DNA of 64,000 nt, from positions 62,001 through 126,000 of the forward strand of contig NZ_JACHLR010000001.1 of the NCBI RefSeq assembly GCF_014204535.1. The letters run 5' to 3'. This document shows, piece after piece, positions 26,052-36,008 of this stretch. The stretch comes from Novosphingobium chloroacetimidivorans. GTDB taxonomy: Bacteria > Pseudomonadota > Alphaproteobacteria > Sphingomonadales > Sphingomonadaceae. The stretch's first letter is position 1, and the number at the start of each line of letters is the position of its first letter. The notes beneath the pieces are model-generated. The model made no database searches. It worked only from the letters and a program-made list of their open reading frames with translations, and was not told the origin of the DNA. A program made the translations under genes and the position numbers.

Positions 26052-28858
26052 GCCTCGCTCCCATCGGCATCGTCGTCGTTGGGATCGAGATCGTCGCGGT
26101 CGACTTCGGTCGGGATATCGACCTCGTTGGCGTTGCGCGCGACCATTTCCTCGACGATCGCCTCTTCGGCCTCGTTCTCGGGTTCCGGGTTGTCGTCGAT
26201 GCGCACGGCACTGACGACGTGCTCGCCCGAACCGACATCGAACAGCTTCACACCCGCGCTGTTGCGGCCGATCACGCGCAGCGAGGCGAGCCCGATGCGG
26301 ATGAGCTTGGCCTGGTCGGTCACCAGCATCAGCTGGTCGGCCTTGGTCGCAGCGAAGCTCGCAACCACCGGACCATTACGCGCGATGTTGTCGATATTGG
26401 TGATGCCCTGGCCGCCGCGGCCCGTCCGCCGGTACTCATACGCGGACGAGAGCTTGCCGTAGCCATTGGCGCACACGGTGAGGATGAACTGCTCGCCCAG
26501 CGAGAGCTCGGCGAAGCGGTCGGCAGGCAGGTCGGGCTCGCCTTCGCGTTCCGCCTTCCACGGGGCGAAGCGCAAGTAGCTCTCGCGCTCATCGGCCGTG
26601 GTTCCCATCCGGTGCAGGATCGAGAGCGATACGATCTCATCGTCGGCCTTCAGGGTCATGCCGCGCACGCCGGTCGAAGTACGGCTCTGGAATTCGCGAA
26701 CGTCGTCACCGGCAAAGCGGATCGCCTTGCCCTGGCGGGTGGCGAGGAGCACGTCGTCGTCGGCCGTCAGCAGCGCCACGCCGATCAGGCGGTCGTTGCT
26801 GTCGTCTTCGAACCGCATGGCGAACTTGCCGTTGCTCGGGATATTGGCGAATGCGTCCATCGCGTTGCGGCGCACGTTGCCCTTGGCGGTGGCAAACACG
26901 ACATGGAGCGCGCCCCAGGTGCCTTCGTCTTCAGGCAGCGGCAGGACGGTGGCGATCGTCTCGTCCTTGTCGAGCGCCGGCAGCAGGTTGACGATCGGGC
27001 GACCGCGCGTGGTCGGCCCGCCTTCCGGCAGCTTCCAGACCTTGAGGCGATAGACCTTGCCGCTGGTCGAGAAGAACAGCACCGGATTGTGCGTCGAGGT
27101 GACGAACATCTCGGAGACGACGTCCTCGTCCTTGGTCGCCATGCCGGCACGGCCCTTGCCGCCGCGGTTCTGCGCGCGGAAGGTCGAGAGCGGGGTGCGC
27201 TTGATGTAGCCGTCCATGGTGACGGTGACGACCATGTCGTCGCGCTCGATGAGGTCCTCGTCGTCGATCCCGTCGGCGGCGGCGACGATCTCGGACAGGC
27301 GCGGAGTCGCGAACGGGCGTACCGCTTCCAGCTCCTCGCGCATGACCGCATAGAGTTTCACCCGGTCGGCCAGGATCGCCAGGTACTCGGCGATCTTGAC
27401 GGCGAGTTCCTTGAGCTCGTCACCAATCTCGTCGCGGCCGAGCGCCGTCAGGCGGTGCAGGCGCAAGTCAAGGATGGCGCGGACCTGGACTTCGGACAGG
27501 CGATACGTGCCGCCGCTTTCCTCGGCGCTCGGCTCGATCGCCTCGACCAGACGAATGTAGGGCGCGATGTCGCCGATCGGCCACTCGCGCGCCATCAACT
27601 TGGCGCGCGCCTCGGCCGGGTTGGGCGACCCGCGAATGATCCGTACCACCTCGTCGAGGTTCGAAACCGCGACCACCAGGCCGAGCAAGATGTGCGCCCG
27701 GTCTCGCGCCTTGTTCAGCTCGAACTTGGTGCGGCGGGTGATGACCTCTTCGCGAAACTGGATGAAGGCCTGGATGATGTCGCGTAGGCTGAGCGTCTCG
27801 GGCCGGCCGCCGCGGATCGCCAGCATGTTGGCCGGGAAGCTCGATTGCGCCGGTGTGTGGCGCCACAACTGATTGAGCACCACTTCGGGCGTCGCATCGC
27901 GCTTGAGGTCGATGACCACGCGCACGCCAAGCCGATTGGATTCATCGCGAATGTCGGCGATGCCCTCGATCCGCTTTTCCTTGGCGGCGTCGGCGATCTT
28001 CTCCACCAGGCCCGACTTGCCGACCTGGAAGGGGATCGAGGTCAGCACGATCGAGCGGGCACCACGGCTGGCGCCGCGACCGTCCTCGATCTCGTAGCGG
28101 CAGCGCATGATGATCGAGCCGCGTCCGGTGAGATAGGCGGCTCGGGCCCCGGCCTTGCCCAGGATCAACGGCGCGGTCGGAAAGTCCGGGCCGGGGATGA
28201 TCTCGAGCAGTTCCTCCGCGCTGATCGCCGGGTTCTCGATATAGGCGAGACAGCCGTCGAGCACTTCGCCCAGGTTGTGCGGCGGAATGTTGGTCGCCAT
28301 GCCGACCGCGATGCCGCCGGCCCCGTTGACCAGCAGGTTCGGGAACCGGGCAGGAAGGACCTGCGGTTCGCGCCGCGAGCCGTCGTAGTTGTCCTGAAAG
28401 TTGACCGTGTCCTTGTCGAGGTCGTCCAGCAGGAAGTTGGCGACGCGGGCCAGACGCGCCTCGGTATACCGCATCGAGGCCGGCGGATCGGGGTCCATCG
28501 AGCCGAAGTTGCCCTGGCCGTCGACCAGCGGCACGCGCATGGACCAGTCCTGCGTCATGCGCGCCAGCGCGTCGTAGATCGAGCTGTCGCCGTGGGGGTG
28601 ATAGTTGCCCATCACGTCGCCGACGATCTTGGCGGACTTGCGATAAGGCCGCCCGGCGACGAAGCCGCCTTCCTGGCTGGCGAACAGGATGCGCCGGTGC
28701 ACCGGCTTCAGGCCGTCGCGCACATCGGGCAGGGCGCGTGCCACGATCACGCTCATGGCGTAATCGAGGTAGCTGTTCTTCATTTCGTCGACGATGTCGA
28801 CGCGGGTGTATTCGCCCGAAGGGCCCTGCGGGTCCAAAATCTCGGTGTCGTCGCTCAC
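26048..28858 (-). CDS. gyrA: DNA gyrase subunit A
   Basis: The DNA-cleaving subunit of gyrase, which introduces negative supercoils. The 936-residue product has the winged-helix domain with catalytic Tyr131 ([10 protein letters not shown]) and the quinolone region [15 protein letters not shown] (S92, D96, equivalent to E. coli S83 and D87, both wild type). The C-terminal domain has beta-pinwheel repeats and a GyrA-box-like [14 protein letters not shown]. The tail is acidic. GTG at 28858 begins MSDDTEIL. The 309-base region upstream separates it from the divergent TPR gene. Confidence 0.98.
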   Translation of the reverse strand: MSDDTEILDPQGPSGEYTRVDIVDEMKNSYLDYAMSVIVARALPDVRDGLKPVHRRILFASQEGGFVAGRPYRKSAKIVGDVMGNYHPHGDSSIYDALARMTQDWSMRVPLVDGQGNFGSMDPDPPASMRYTEARLARVANFLLDDLDKDTVNFQDNYDGSRREPQVLPARFPNLLVNGAGGIAVGMATNIPPHNLGEVLDGCLAYIENPAISAEELLEIIPGPDFPTAPLILGKAGARAAYLTGRGSIIMRCRYEIEDGRGASRGARSIVLTSIPFQVGKSGLVEKIADAAKEKRIEGIADIRDESNRLGVRVVIDLKRDATPEVVLNQLWRHTPAQSSFPANMLAIRGGRPETLSLRDIIQAFIQFREEVITRRTKFELNKARDRAHILLGLVVAVSNLDEVVRIIRGSPNPAEARAKLMAREWPIGDIAPYIRLVEAIEPSAEESGGTYRLSEVQVRAILDLRLHRLTALGRDEIGDELKELAVKIAEYLAILADRVKLYAVMREELEAVRPFATPRLSEIVAAADGIDDEDLIERDDMVVTVTMDGYIKRTPLSTFRAQNRGGKGRAGMATKDEDVVSEMFVTSTHNPVLFFSTSGKVYRLKVWKLPEGGPTTRGRPIVNLLPALDKDETIATVLPLPEDEGTWGALHVVFATAKGNVRRNAMDAFANIPSNGKFAMRFEDDSNDRLIGVALLTADDDVLLATRQGKAIRFAGDDVREFQSRTSTGVRGMTLKADDEIVSLSILHRMGTTADERESYLRFAPWKAEREGEPDLPADRFAELSLGEQFILTVCANGYGKLSSAYEYRRTGRGGQGITNIDNIARNGPVVASFAATKADQLMLVTDQAKLIRIGLASLRVIGRNSAGVKLFDVGSGEHVVSAVRIDDNPEPENEAEEAIVEEMVARNANEVDIPTEVDRDDLDPNDDDADGSEA

Positions 28859-29167
28859 GCGCTACTTATCGTTTCACTGTTGGCGGGGATGTGCGAACTC
28901 TCGCCCTAGGACAAGCTGAGGGGGAATGCCAGCCGTGGGGCGGCTTGCCGCTCGCGTCTGCGGCTATTTTCCACACTTCGTGCATGCCATTGTCGCAGCG
29001 TCATCTTGCAACAAATCGCATTCAATCCGCGTTCACCGGCCGTGCCCCAGGTGGGGCGAACGGTTGCCAAGGCGTTTATTCGCCGTCATGACCGCATGGT
29101 TTTTCTGGCGCTGGCTCGTGACCGAACCCTCGGCGCGGCTTGCGGATCTTGAGAGGAGTTGGCCTGA
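28859..29167. other. Divergent intergenic region between gyrA and the TPR gene
   Basis: 309 bases with no convincing gene. It must hold the promoters for both divergent genes. A small hairpin GCCCC-AGGT-GGGGC lies near 29043-29056, and GAGAGGAG at 29151-29158 is the ribosome-binding site of the plus-strand gene. I see no clear -35/-10 pair. Confidence 0.6.
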
Positions 29168-30547
29168 ATGGCTCGCAAGTTTCTGATTTCTCGTGTTGCC
29201 CTTGCCGTCGCGCTGTCCAGCGGGGTCGCTGCGTCGTTTGCTCCGGCACCGGCGTTCGCCGCCAAGAAGGAAAAGGCGGCTGGCGGATCGTTCTCGAAGG
29301 AGTTCAGCGCTGCGGCTGCCGAGCTCGACAAGGCTGTCGGCGCAGCCAACACGACGCCCGCAGTCAAGGCCGCCAGCGACAAGGCCGCTGCCGCCAAGGA
29401 TCCGGCGGCCAAGACCGCGGCGGCTGCCGAAGTCGATGCCGCCCTGGGTGGTGCCGATGCGAAGCTCGCCGCCGCCGCCGCCGTCGCCTCGACGCCGCTG
29501 GACAAGATCAAGCTGGGTGAGCTGACCCGCAACATCGGCGTGCTGAAGAGCGATCCCGCCATGCAGCACAAGGGCCTGGTCGCCATGATCAACAGCGGTG
29601 CCGCGCAGCCCGACAGTGTGGGCCAGCTGCAGTACCTGGCCGGCGTCACCGCGTACCAGACCGGAGACTATGCCGGCGCGATCCAGTATCTCAAGCCCTC
29701 GTACGACGGCGGGTACCGCGACCAGCAGGGCATGATCGACAAGATCCTGGCCGATGCCTACAAGCGCACCAACAACTCGGGCGCCGCGCTGCAGCTGGCG
29801 CAGGGTGAGATCGCCAAGGCCAAGGCCGCCGGCACCAAGCCCAGCGACGGCGCGATCCGCACCGCGCTGCAGGCGGCTTACGATGCCAAGCAGGCCGGCC
29901 CGGCCACCGATCTGTCGGCGCAGCTCGTCGAGTACTACCCGACGCCGGAAAGCTGGAAGTCGGCCTTTCAGGTGACCCGGGCTGTCAACCGCCTGGGCGC
30001 GCAGGAAAATCTCGATCTGATGCGCCTGATGGCACGCACCAATTCGCTGAGCTCCAAGGGCGATTACCTGTCCTATGTTCAGGACGCCGATCCCCGCCGC
30101 CTGCCTGGCGAGACGCTGAAGATCATCGATCGCGGCGTGTCCTCGGGCGTCCTGACTGCTGGTGACGTGGCCGAGTATCGCACTACCGCGCAGGGTCGCG
30201 TCACGGCCGATCGCAACTCGCTCGCCTCGTACGAGAAGGATGCCCGTGCCTCCGGGACCTTCGCGTCGACCAACGGTGCCGCCGACGCCTATCTCAGCTA
30301 CGACCAGCCCGCCAAGGCCGAAGAGCTGTACAAGCTGGCATTGTCCAAGGCTCCCGCTACCGAGAAGGAGCGCGTGCTGACCCGCCTCGGCATCGCGCAG
30401 GCGGACCAGGGCAAGTACGCCGAGGCTCAGAGCACGTTCGCTCAGGTGACCAGCCCCACACGTGCCCCGGTCGCGAAACTGTGGACCGCCTACGTCAAGG
30501 GCAAGGCTAACCCGGCAGCTCCGACGGCGGCGGCGCCCGGCGCCTGA
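29168..30547 (+). CDS. Exported tetratricopeptide-repeat protein
   Basis: A 459-residue exported protein. Residues 1-31 are a signal peptide (ending APAFAAK). The Ala/Lys-rich stretch (35-115) is probably helical. TPR-like helices follow: LQYLAGVTAYQTGDYAGAIQ, MIDKILADAYKRTNNSGAAL, and near the C-terminus YLSYDQPAKAEELYKLAL and GIAQADQGKYAEAQSTF. TPRs mediate protein contacts; the partner is unknown. The ATG follows GAGAGGAG. A strong terminator ends the unit, so it is transcribed alone. Confidence 0.88.
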   Translation: MARKFLISRVALAVALSSGVAASFAPAPAFAAKKEKAAGGSFSKEFSAAAAELDKAVGAANTTPAVKAASDKAAAAKDPAAKTAAAAEVDAALGGADAKLAAAAAVASTPLDKIKLGELTRNIGVLKSDPAMQHKGLVAMINSGAAQPDSVGQLQYLAGVTAYQTGDYAGAIQYLKPSYDGGYRDQQGMIDKILADAYKRTNNSGAALQLAQGEIAKAKAAGTKPSDGAIRTALQAAYDAKQAGPATDLSAQLVEYYPTPESWKSAFQVTRAVNRLGAQENLDLMRLMARTNSLSSKGDYLSYVQDADPRRLPGETLKIIDRGVSSGVLTAGDVAEYRTTAQGRVTADRNSLASYEKDARASGTFASTNGAADAYLSYDQPAKAEELYKLALSKAPATEKERVLTRLGIAQADQGKYAEAQSTFAQVTSPTRAPVAKLWTAYVKGKANPAAPTAAAPGA

Positions 30548-30574
30548 CCGGGCAGATCAGCCGATGACATGAGA

Positions 30575-30604
30575 GGGCGCCGGGTGACCGGCGCCCTTTT
30601 CTTT
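30575..30604 (+). terminator. Rho-independent terminator after the TPR gene
   Basis: A 9-bp stem GGGCGCCGG/CCGGCGCCC (30575-30583, 30588-30596), loop GTGA, then TTTTCTTT. It also lies at the 3' end of the opposing carbonic anhydrase gene. Confidence 0.9.
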
Positions 30605-30607
30605 GGC

Positions 30608-31270
30608 TCAAACCGCCGGAGCGAACTCGCCGGTGCTCTCGTCGAGAACGTGGAGCAGGCCGTCCGAAATCGCGAAGAAGGCCCCGCGCAGCTTGAGGCT
30701 GCCGTTCGCCACCTTGCTGCGCACGCAGGGGAAGGTCATCAGGTTATCCAGGCTGACGCGCACTGCCGCCAGTTCCATGGCACGCTCGGCGTCGCGTCCC
30801 TCGGTCCCGTGCTCGTGCGCCACGGTCTCTCGCGCATCGTCGAGCAGCGAGATCCAGTCGGCGATGAATCCGCCGTGGCCAGGCTCGGTACCGCGCAGCG
30901 ACTGCGTGAGCGAGGCCTTGCAGCCGCCGCACAGGCCATGGCCCATCACGACGACTTCCTTCACCTTCAGCACCTGCACCGCGAATTCGAGCGCAGCGGA
31001 GACACCGTGATGACCGGGACTGGTCTCGAACGGCGGCACCAGGGCGGCGACGTTGCGCACCACGAAGATATCTCCGGGATCGACATCGAAGATCTGCGAG
31101 GGATCGACCCGGCTGTCCGAGCAGGCGATGACCATGACCTCGGGCTGTTGGCCTTCGTTCAGCGTCGCCCAGCGCTCTCTGTTCGGCGCCCAGCCTGTCG
31201 TGCGGAAGCGGCGGTAGCCATCGATGAGACGGTCGAGCGGGGCGGGCGAGTCTGGGTGCGTGTCGGTCAT
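30608..31270 (-). CDS. Beta-class carbonic anhydrase (second copy)
   Basis: A 220-residue beta carbonic anhydrase with zinc ligands C50 and D52 (IACSDSR), H111 and C114 (MGHGLCGGC). It differs clearly from the first carbonic anhydrase (14.3 kb), for example HGLCGGC instead of HSDCGAM, so it is not a recent duplicate. It is divergent from lipA and has no transporter partner, suggesting a general role in supplying bicarbonate to carboxylases. The C-terminus is in the terminator region of the TPR gene. Confidence 0.93.
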   Translation of the reverse strand: MTDTHPDSPAPLDRLIDGYRRFRTTGWAPNRERWATLNEGQQPEVMVIACSDSRVDPSQIFDVDPGDIFVVRNVAALVPPFETSPGHHGVSAALEFAVQVLKVKEVVVMGHGLCGGCKASLTQSLRGTEPGHGGFIADWISLLDDARETVAHEHGTEGRDAERAMELAAVRVSLDNLMTFPCVRSKVANGSLKLRGAFFAISDGLLHVLDESTGEFAPAV

Positions 31271-31335
31271 GCTGCACTCATGACTCTGGACATTGCCACT
31301 GGCAAGGGCCGTCGCATGCGACTATCTGGGCGGTC

Positions 31336-32289
31336 ATGAACGACCTTTCCTCGACGCCGGTGCCGCCTTCCGACAGCCTTCCACGCGCGCGCAAGCCCGA
31401 CTGGATCCGCGTCAAAGCGCCGACGTCGAAAGGTTATGGGGAGACGCGCCAGTTGATGCGCGATCTCAAGCTGAACACGGTGTGCGAGGAAGCGGCCTGC
31501 CCGAACATCGGGGAGTGCTGGACCAAGAAGCACGCGACCGTGATGATCCTGGGCGACACCTGCACGCGCGCCTGCGCTTTCTGCAACGTCAAGACCGGCA
31601 TGCCCGGCCGCGTCGATGCCGACGAGCCGGCACACGTGGCCGAGGCTGCGGCCAAGCTCGGCCTGGAGCACATCGTGATCACCTCGGTCGACCGCGACGA
31701 CTTGCCGGACGGCGGCGCCTCGCAGTTCGTGAAGGTCATCCAGCAACTGCGCGCCAACACACCGCAGACCACCATCGAGATCCTGACGCCGGACTTCCGC
31801 GGCAAGATGCGGCGCGCGGTAGAGGCGATCGTCGCCGCCCGCCCAGACGTCTACAACCACAACCTGGAGACGGTGCCCCGGCTCTACCCGACCATCCGAC
31901 CCGGCGCGCGCTACTACGCGTCGTTGCGGTTGCTGGAGGAAGTGAAGCGCCACGATCCGTCCATCTTCACCAAGTCCGGCGTCATGCTGGGCCTGGGCGA
32001 ACAACGGCTCGAAGTGCATCAGGTCATGGACGACATGCGCTGCGCGGACATCGATTTCCTGACCATGGGCCAGTATCTGCGTCCCACCCCGAAGCACACC
32101 GAAGTGATGGAGTTCGTCACCCCGCAGGCCTTCGCGGCTTACGGCGCCATCGCCCGGGCCAAGGGCTTCCTGCAGGTCGCATCCTCGCCGCTGACGCGCT
32201 CGAGCTATCATGCCGGCAAGGACTTCGCCGAAATGCGCGCCGCGCGTGAGGCTCAGCTGGCCAAGGCAGCTGCGGCGGGCGCTCGCTGA
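31336..32289 (+). CDS. lipA: Lipoyl synthase
   Basis: A radical-SAM enzyme that inserts two sulphurs into octanoyl groups on lipoyl domains, here those of PdhB and other 2-oxoacid dehydrogenases. Both clusters are visible: auxiliary C50, C55, C61 ([12 protein letters not shown]) and radical-SAM C76, C80, C83 (CTRACAFC). The 317-residue length and [19 protein letters not shown] are typical; the conserved C-terminal Ser is in [12 protein letters not shown]. It overlaps the next gene (TGATG), so the two are coupled. Confidence 0.98.
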   Translation: MNDLSSTPVPPSDSLPRARKPDWIRVKAPTSKGYGETRQLMRDLKLNTVCEEAACPNIGECWTKKHATVMILGDTCTRACAFCNVKTGMPGRVDADEPAHVAEAAAKLGLEHIVITSVDRDDLPDGGASQFVKVIQQLRANTPQTTIEILTPDFRGKMRRAVEAIVAARPDVYNHNLETVPRLYPTIRPGARYYASLRLLEEVKRHDPSIFTKSGVMLGLGEQRLEVHQVMDDMRCADIDFLTMGQYLRPTPKHTEVMEFVTPQAFAAYGAIARAKGFLQVASSPLTRSSYHAGKDFAEMRAAREAQLAKAAAAGAR

Positions 32290-32747
32290 TGCCGGGCATT
32301 CGCGAGACCCGGGGCATGCCCTACACGGCCGAGCAGATGTTCGACCTGGTGGCCGATGTCGACCGATATCCCGAGTTCCTGCCCTGGGTCATCGCCACGC
32401 GCATCCGCTCGGACAGCGAGACGGAGATGGTCGCGGACATGCTGGTCGGCTTCAAGGCATTGAAGGAGAAGTTCACCTCCCGCGTCGAGAAGCATCGCCC
32501 GGATCAGATCCGCGTGCAGTATGTCGATGGTCCGTTGCGCGATCTCGACAACAGCTGGACCTTCCGCAATGTCGAGGGCGGATGCGAGATCGACTTCGCG
32601 GTGGACTTCGCCTTCCGCAATCCGCTGTTCGAGAAGATCGCCGGCCAGTACTTCGACCGGGCGTTCCGCAAGATGGTTTCGGCTTTCGAGGAACGCGCCG
32701 CGGCGCTCTACGGCAGCAGCAATTCCAGCGCCACCAGCGTCGCCTGA
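32289..32747 (+). CDS. COQ10/RatA-like START-domain protein
   Basis: A 152-residue polyketide-cyclase/START-domain protein. Typical features are YTAEQMFDLVADVDRYPEFLPWV at the N-terminus, VGFKALKEKFTSRV, and FRKMVSAFEERA in the last helix. Family members include mitochondrial COQ10, which binds ubiquinone and helps respiration, and E. coli RatA, named as a toxin. In alphaproteobacteria a COQ10 role is the likelier. It is coupled to lipA. Its last 40 bases overlap the oppositely oriented CinA-like gene. Confidence 0.9.
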   Translation: MPGIRETRGMPYTAEQMFDLVADVDRYPEFLPWVIATRIRSDSETEMVADMLVGFKALKEKFTSRVEKHRPDQIRVQYVDGPLRDLDNSWTFRNVEGGCEIDFAVDFAFRNPLFEKIAGQYFDRAFRKMVSAFEERAAALYGSSNSSATSVA

Positions 32748-33211
32748 AGCCGGATCTCGGCGCGGTCCTTGCCATCGAGCAGTTTCTGCTCGGCGTTGAT
32801 GCTTTCCTCCGGCTGGTCTCGGTGCGCGCAGGCGAACACGACCGTGCCCACCGGCTTCATCTCGCTCCCGCCGCCAGGCCCGGCAATGCCGCTGATCGCC
32901 ACCGCCACATCGGCTTCGCTGTTGCGCAGCGCGCCTTGCGCCATCGCCCAGGCGGTCGCGGGGGAAACCGCGCCGAAGGCATCCAGGATATCGTCCGAAA
33001 CACCCAGCAGCTGCTGCTTGGCCTCGTTGGAGTAAGTCACGAAGCCACGATCCAGCACGGCTGACGAGCCGGCGATCTCGGTGATCGCCGCGCAGACGAG
33101 CCCGCCGGTGCAGCTTTCCGCGATGGCGACCTTGCGCTTGGCCGCGATGTTCTCAGCCACGACGCGCTCGGCCAGCGCAAGCACCGCGTCCGACAGGATG
33201 GCAGAGCTCAT
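32708..33211 (-). CDS. CinA C-terminal family nicotinamide-nucleotide amidase (PncC-like)
   Basis: A 167-residue stand-alone CinA C-terminal domain. The family motifs VAIAESCTGGLV, GFVTYSNEAKQQLLGV and VAISGIAGPGGGSEMKPVGTV are complete. Such proteins deamidate nicotinamide mononucleotide in NAD salvage. It starts 3 bases after the stop of the hypothetical exported protein at 33215. The 3' end overlaps the COQ10-like gene by 40 bases tail to tail. Confidence 0.92.
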   Translation of the reverse strand: MSSAILSDAVLALAERVVAENIAAKRKVAIAESCTGGLVCAAITEIAGSSAVLDRGFVTYSNEAKQQLLGVSDDILDAFGAVSPATAWAMAQGALRNSEADVAVAISGIAGPGGGSEMKPVGTVVFACAHRDQPEESINAEQKLLDGKDRAEIRLQATLVALELLLP

Positions 33212-33214
33212 GCG

Positions 33215-33742
33215 TCAGGCCTTGCAGATCGCGAACTTGTCGGACTTCGCCTTGCCCGACTTGCCGGCGAGGCCAACGACCACCGCGATCAGGTCTGCCG
33301 TGTTCTGCGCCGGCAACGGCGCGAGCAGACCGACGATCCGGTCGATCTCGCCGCATTTCTCGGTCGGGATCTCCTGCGCGACCATGCCCTCGATGATGGC
33401 ATCGAGCATCTGCTGGAGAGACGGATCGGGCAACTGCTTGAGCAAGTCGCTGCTCTGGTCCTTGCTGCCGCCACCGATCTTGAAGAACGCCGCCTTGGCC
33501 AAAGGCCAGTTCTGGGCCTTGCGCGCGGCATAGCGGCCGGCCAGCTCGGCGCCGCCCTTGCGCAGGAAGGCGCCGGGCGCCAGCGTCGGCGTGCAGCGCT
33601 TGGTCGTGCCGGTGATCGCGGCGGGCAGGGCGTAGGCGGCGAGCGAGGATGCTTCGGCTGGCGTCAGGCACGGCGCTGCCGCGTGGGCCATGCCGGGCAG
33701 GGCCGCCAGTGCAGCAGCACCGAAAATCGCGAGATTACGCAT
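33215..33742 (-). CDS. Exported protein of unknown function
   Basis: A 175-residue protein with a signal peptide (residues 1-21, MRNLAIFGAAALAALPGMAHA). The mature part is helical with three Cys (CLTPAEA, RCTPTLAPG, EKCGEID) plus one near the end (FAICKA), which could form two disulphides. No recognised family. It lies between ispDF (11-base gap) and the CinA-like gene on the same strand. Confidence 0.75.
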   Translation of the reverse strand: MRNLAIFGAAALAALPGMAHAAAPCLTPAEASSLAAYALPAAITGTTKRCTPTLAPGAFLRKGGAELAGRYAARKAQNWPLAKAAFFKIGGGSKDQSSDLLKQLPDPSLQQMLDAIIEGMVAQEIPTEKCGEIDRIVGLLAPLPAQNTADLIAVVVGLAGKSGKAKSDKFAICKA

Positions 33743-33753
33743 GGTTATGACTT

Positions 33754-34905
33754 TCAGTTCCTGACGAGGCTCACCACGGCCTGTGCCGCTATACCCTCGC
33801 CGCGCCCGGTGAAGCCGAGCTTCTCGGTGGTGGTTGCCTTGACGCTCACGCCGCGCTTGTCAACGCCGAGGATCTCCGCCAGCCGCTCGCGCATGGCATC
33901 GCGATGCGGTCCGATCTTCGGCGCCTCGCAGATGATCGTGACGTCCGCGTTGCCGAGGCGATAGCCCGCTTGCGCGACGAGGTTGGTGGCGTGCGCCAGG
34001 AACCGGTCGGATGATGCCCCCCGCCACTGCGGATCGGACGGTGGAAAGTGCTGGCCGATGTCGCCTTCGCCCAGCGCGCCGAGCAGCGCATCGACCAGCG
34101 CATGGATAGCCACGTCGGCATCGCTGTGCCCGGCAAGCCCCTGGTGGTGGTCGATGCGCACGCCGCACAGCCATAGCTCCTCGCCGTCTTCCAACCGATG
34201 GACATCGTAGCCGGAGCCGACCCGCACAGGCGGCGCATCCGCCTCGAAGTCGGTTGCGAAAGTCAGCTTGTGCAAGGCTTCGTCCCCTTCGACGAGTGCG
34301 ATCGACAGACCGGCCGCCTGAGCGACCTGCGCGTCGTCGCCAGCAACGGTGTCGCCGTCCCGGTTGCGATGCGCGGCGAGGATTTCGGCATAGCGGAAGG
34401 CTTGTGGCGTCTGGACCCGGCGCAGTGCCTCACGCCGGGCAGGTGCCCCCATCAGCACACCTTCCGCATGCGCTAGGCTGTCGACCACCGGCAGCACGGG
34501 TATCGCCCCTGGATGGTCGGCAAGCGCCGCGCGCAGGCGCTCGATGATCCTGCTCGACAATCCGGGGCGAGCCGCATCATGGATCAGGACGGTTGCCGGG
34601 CCATCGGCCTCCAACGATTCCAGCCCAGCGCGGACAGAGTCCTGGCGGTGAACACCGCCGGCAATCACGCGCACGTCGCCCACGATGCCCTCGAGAGCTC
34701 TGCCGGCCAGCGCTTCGCCGCCTGGGGGGATCACCACGATCACGGGGCTCACGCCAGCGGCCAGCAACGCATCGACCGAATGGCGCACGACCGGCTTGCC
34801 GCGCCAGATTGCGAACTGCTTGGGGACCGGCTGCCCGGCGCGAAGCCCCTGGCCGGCGGCGACGACGATCGCCGCAGCGGTCGGGAGAGGGCTGTCCAAA
34901 GGCAT
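33754..34905 (-). CDS. ispDF: Bifunctional MEP-pathway enzyme IspD/IspF
   Basis: Catalyses the cytidylyl transfer to MEP and the later cyclisation to MEcPP in isoprenoid synthesis. The 383-residue fusion has an N-terminal IspD domain (about 8-222; [29 protein letters not shown]) and a C-terminal IspF domain (about 225-383; [49 protein letters not shown]). Asp and His of SGYDVH and the His of GHSD are the metal ligands. The fusion is typical of alphaproteobacteria. It is divergent from dusB. Confidence 0.98.
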   Translation of the reverse strand: MPLDSPLPTAAAIVVAAGQGLRAGQPVPKQFAIWRGKPVVRHSVDALLAAGVSPVIVVIPPGGEALAGRALEGIVGDVRVIAGGVHRQDSVRAGLESLEADGPATVLIHDAARPGLSSRIIERLRAALADHPGAIPVLPVVDSLAHAEGVLMGAPARREALRRVQTPQAFRYAEILAAHRNRDGDTVAGDDAQVAQAAGLSIALVEGDEALHKLTFATDFEADAPPVRVGSGYDVHRLEDGEELWLCGVRIDHHQGLAGHSDADVAIHALVDALLGALGEGDIGQHFPPSDPQWRGASSDRFLAHATNLVAQAGYRLGNADVTIICEAPKIGPHRDAMRERLAEILGVDKRGVSVKATTTEKLGFTGRGEGIAAQAVVSLVRN

Positions 34906-34952
34906 GGCGAGTGCCGGTAATCACTTGCCGGTCCTGGGGCAATCCACTATGC

Positions 34953-34973
34953 GCTGCCTGTTTTTTAGGCAGC
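34953..34973. promoter_or_regulatory. Hairpin just upstream of dusB
   Basis: GCTGCCT/AGGCAGC with a seven-base loop GTTTTTT, ending nine bases before the dusB ATG. It could limit access to the ribosome-binding region or affect transcription between the divergent genes. Function not shown. Confidence 0.4.
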
Positions 34974-34981
34974 ATTGCACA

Positions 34982-35998
34982 ATGACCGAGCTACCCGTCC
35001 CTCCCGCCCTCAAGCCGATCCACGTCGGACCGGTCGAGATCGCATGCCCGGTGGTCCTGGCGCCGATGACGGGGGTCACCGACCTGCCGTTCCGCAAGCT
35101 CGTGCGGCGCTTCGGCTCGGGCCTGAACGTAACCGAGATGATCGCCAGCCCCGCCGCCATCCGCGAGACCCGCCAGTCGGTGCAGAAGGCCGCGTGGGAC
35201 TTGTCGGAAGAACCGGTTTCGATGCAGCTCGTCGGATGCGAGCCGGCGCAGATGGCGGAGGCGGCCAAGCTCTCTGCCGATCGTGGTGCCGCGATCATCG
35301 ACATCAACATGGGTTGCCCGGTCCGCAAGGTCACGAGCGGCGATGCAGGCTCGGCGCTGATGCGAGACCTCAAGCTCGCGGCCGCACTGATCGAGGCCTG
35401 CGTGAAGGCGGTTGACGTGCCGGTCACCGTCAAGATGCGGATGGGCTGGTGCCGCGACAGCCTGAATGCGCCCGAACTCGCGCGCATCGCCGAGGATCTC
35501 GGCGCGAAGATGATCACGGTCCACGGCCGCACGCGCAACCAGATGTACAAGGGGCAGGCCGACTGGGCATTTGTGCGGCGCGTGAAGGACGCGGTTACGC
35601 TTCCGGTGCTCGTCAACGGGGACATCCTCGGGATCGAGGATGCGGCGACTGCGCTGTCCCAATCGGGTGCCGACGGCGTGATGATCGGGCGCGGAGCCTA
35701 CGGCAAGCCGTGGGTGCTGGGACAAGTCATGCACTGGTGGCGCACCGGCGGGCAGATGGCGAGCCCGAGCGTGGGTGCGCAGTTCGAGCTTATCTGCGAA
35801 CATTACCGCGACATGCTCTCGCTCTATGGCACCGACACCGGGGTCAAGATGGCGCGCAAGCACTTGGGTTGGTACACCAAGGGCCTGCCCGGCTCGGCCG
35901 AGATGCGCAACCGGATCAACTTCATCGACGATCCCGAAGTGGTTCTGCAGACCCTCGCCGAGTTCTACGCGCCCTGGCGCGAGCGCAAGGCCGCGTGA
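34982..35998 (+). CDS. dusB: tRNA-dihydrouridine synthase (DusB/NifR3 family)
   Basis: Reduces uridines in tRNA using FMN. The 338-residue product has [46 protein letters not shown] with the catalytic Cys (in MGCP), [14 protein letters not shown] and [19 protein letters not shown] at 34982 was chosen because it starts the family N-terminus; the frame extends upstream to 34685 through the ispDF region. As nifR3 it is the standard first gene of the alphaproteobacterial ntrBC cluster, and ntrB follows 10 bases later. Confidence 0.95.
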   Translation: MTELPVPPALKPIHVGPVEIACPVVLAPMTGVTDLPFRKLVRRFGSGLNVTEMIASPAAIRETRQSVQKAAWDLSEEPVSMQLVGCEPAQMAEAAKLSADRGAAIIDINMGCPVRKVTSGDAGSALMRDLKLAAALIEACVKAVDVPVTVKMRMGWCRDSLNAPELARIAEDLGAKMITVHGRTRNQMYKGQADWAFVRRVKDAVTLPVLVNGDILGIEDAATALSQSGADGVMIGRGAYGKPWVLGQVMHWWRTGGQMASPSVGAQFELICEHYRDMLSLYGTDTGVKMARKHLGWYTKGLPGSAEMRNRINFIDDPEVVLQTLAEFYAPWRERKAA

Positions 35999-36008
35999 GA
36001 TCCGGAGC

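Noticed and set aside
25820-27787. 655-residue open frame antisense to gyrA
   Set aside because: GyrA is complete on the minus strand; this is a reading-frame shadow.
28926-29186. 86-residue frame upstream of the TPR gene
   Set aside because: Overlaps the TPR signal peptide start and has no ribosome-binding site; it is in the divergent promoter region.
34685-34981. N-terminal extension of dusB
   Set aside because: It is antisense to ispDF and lacks family sequence; the conserved start is at 34982.
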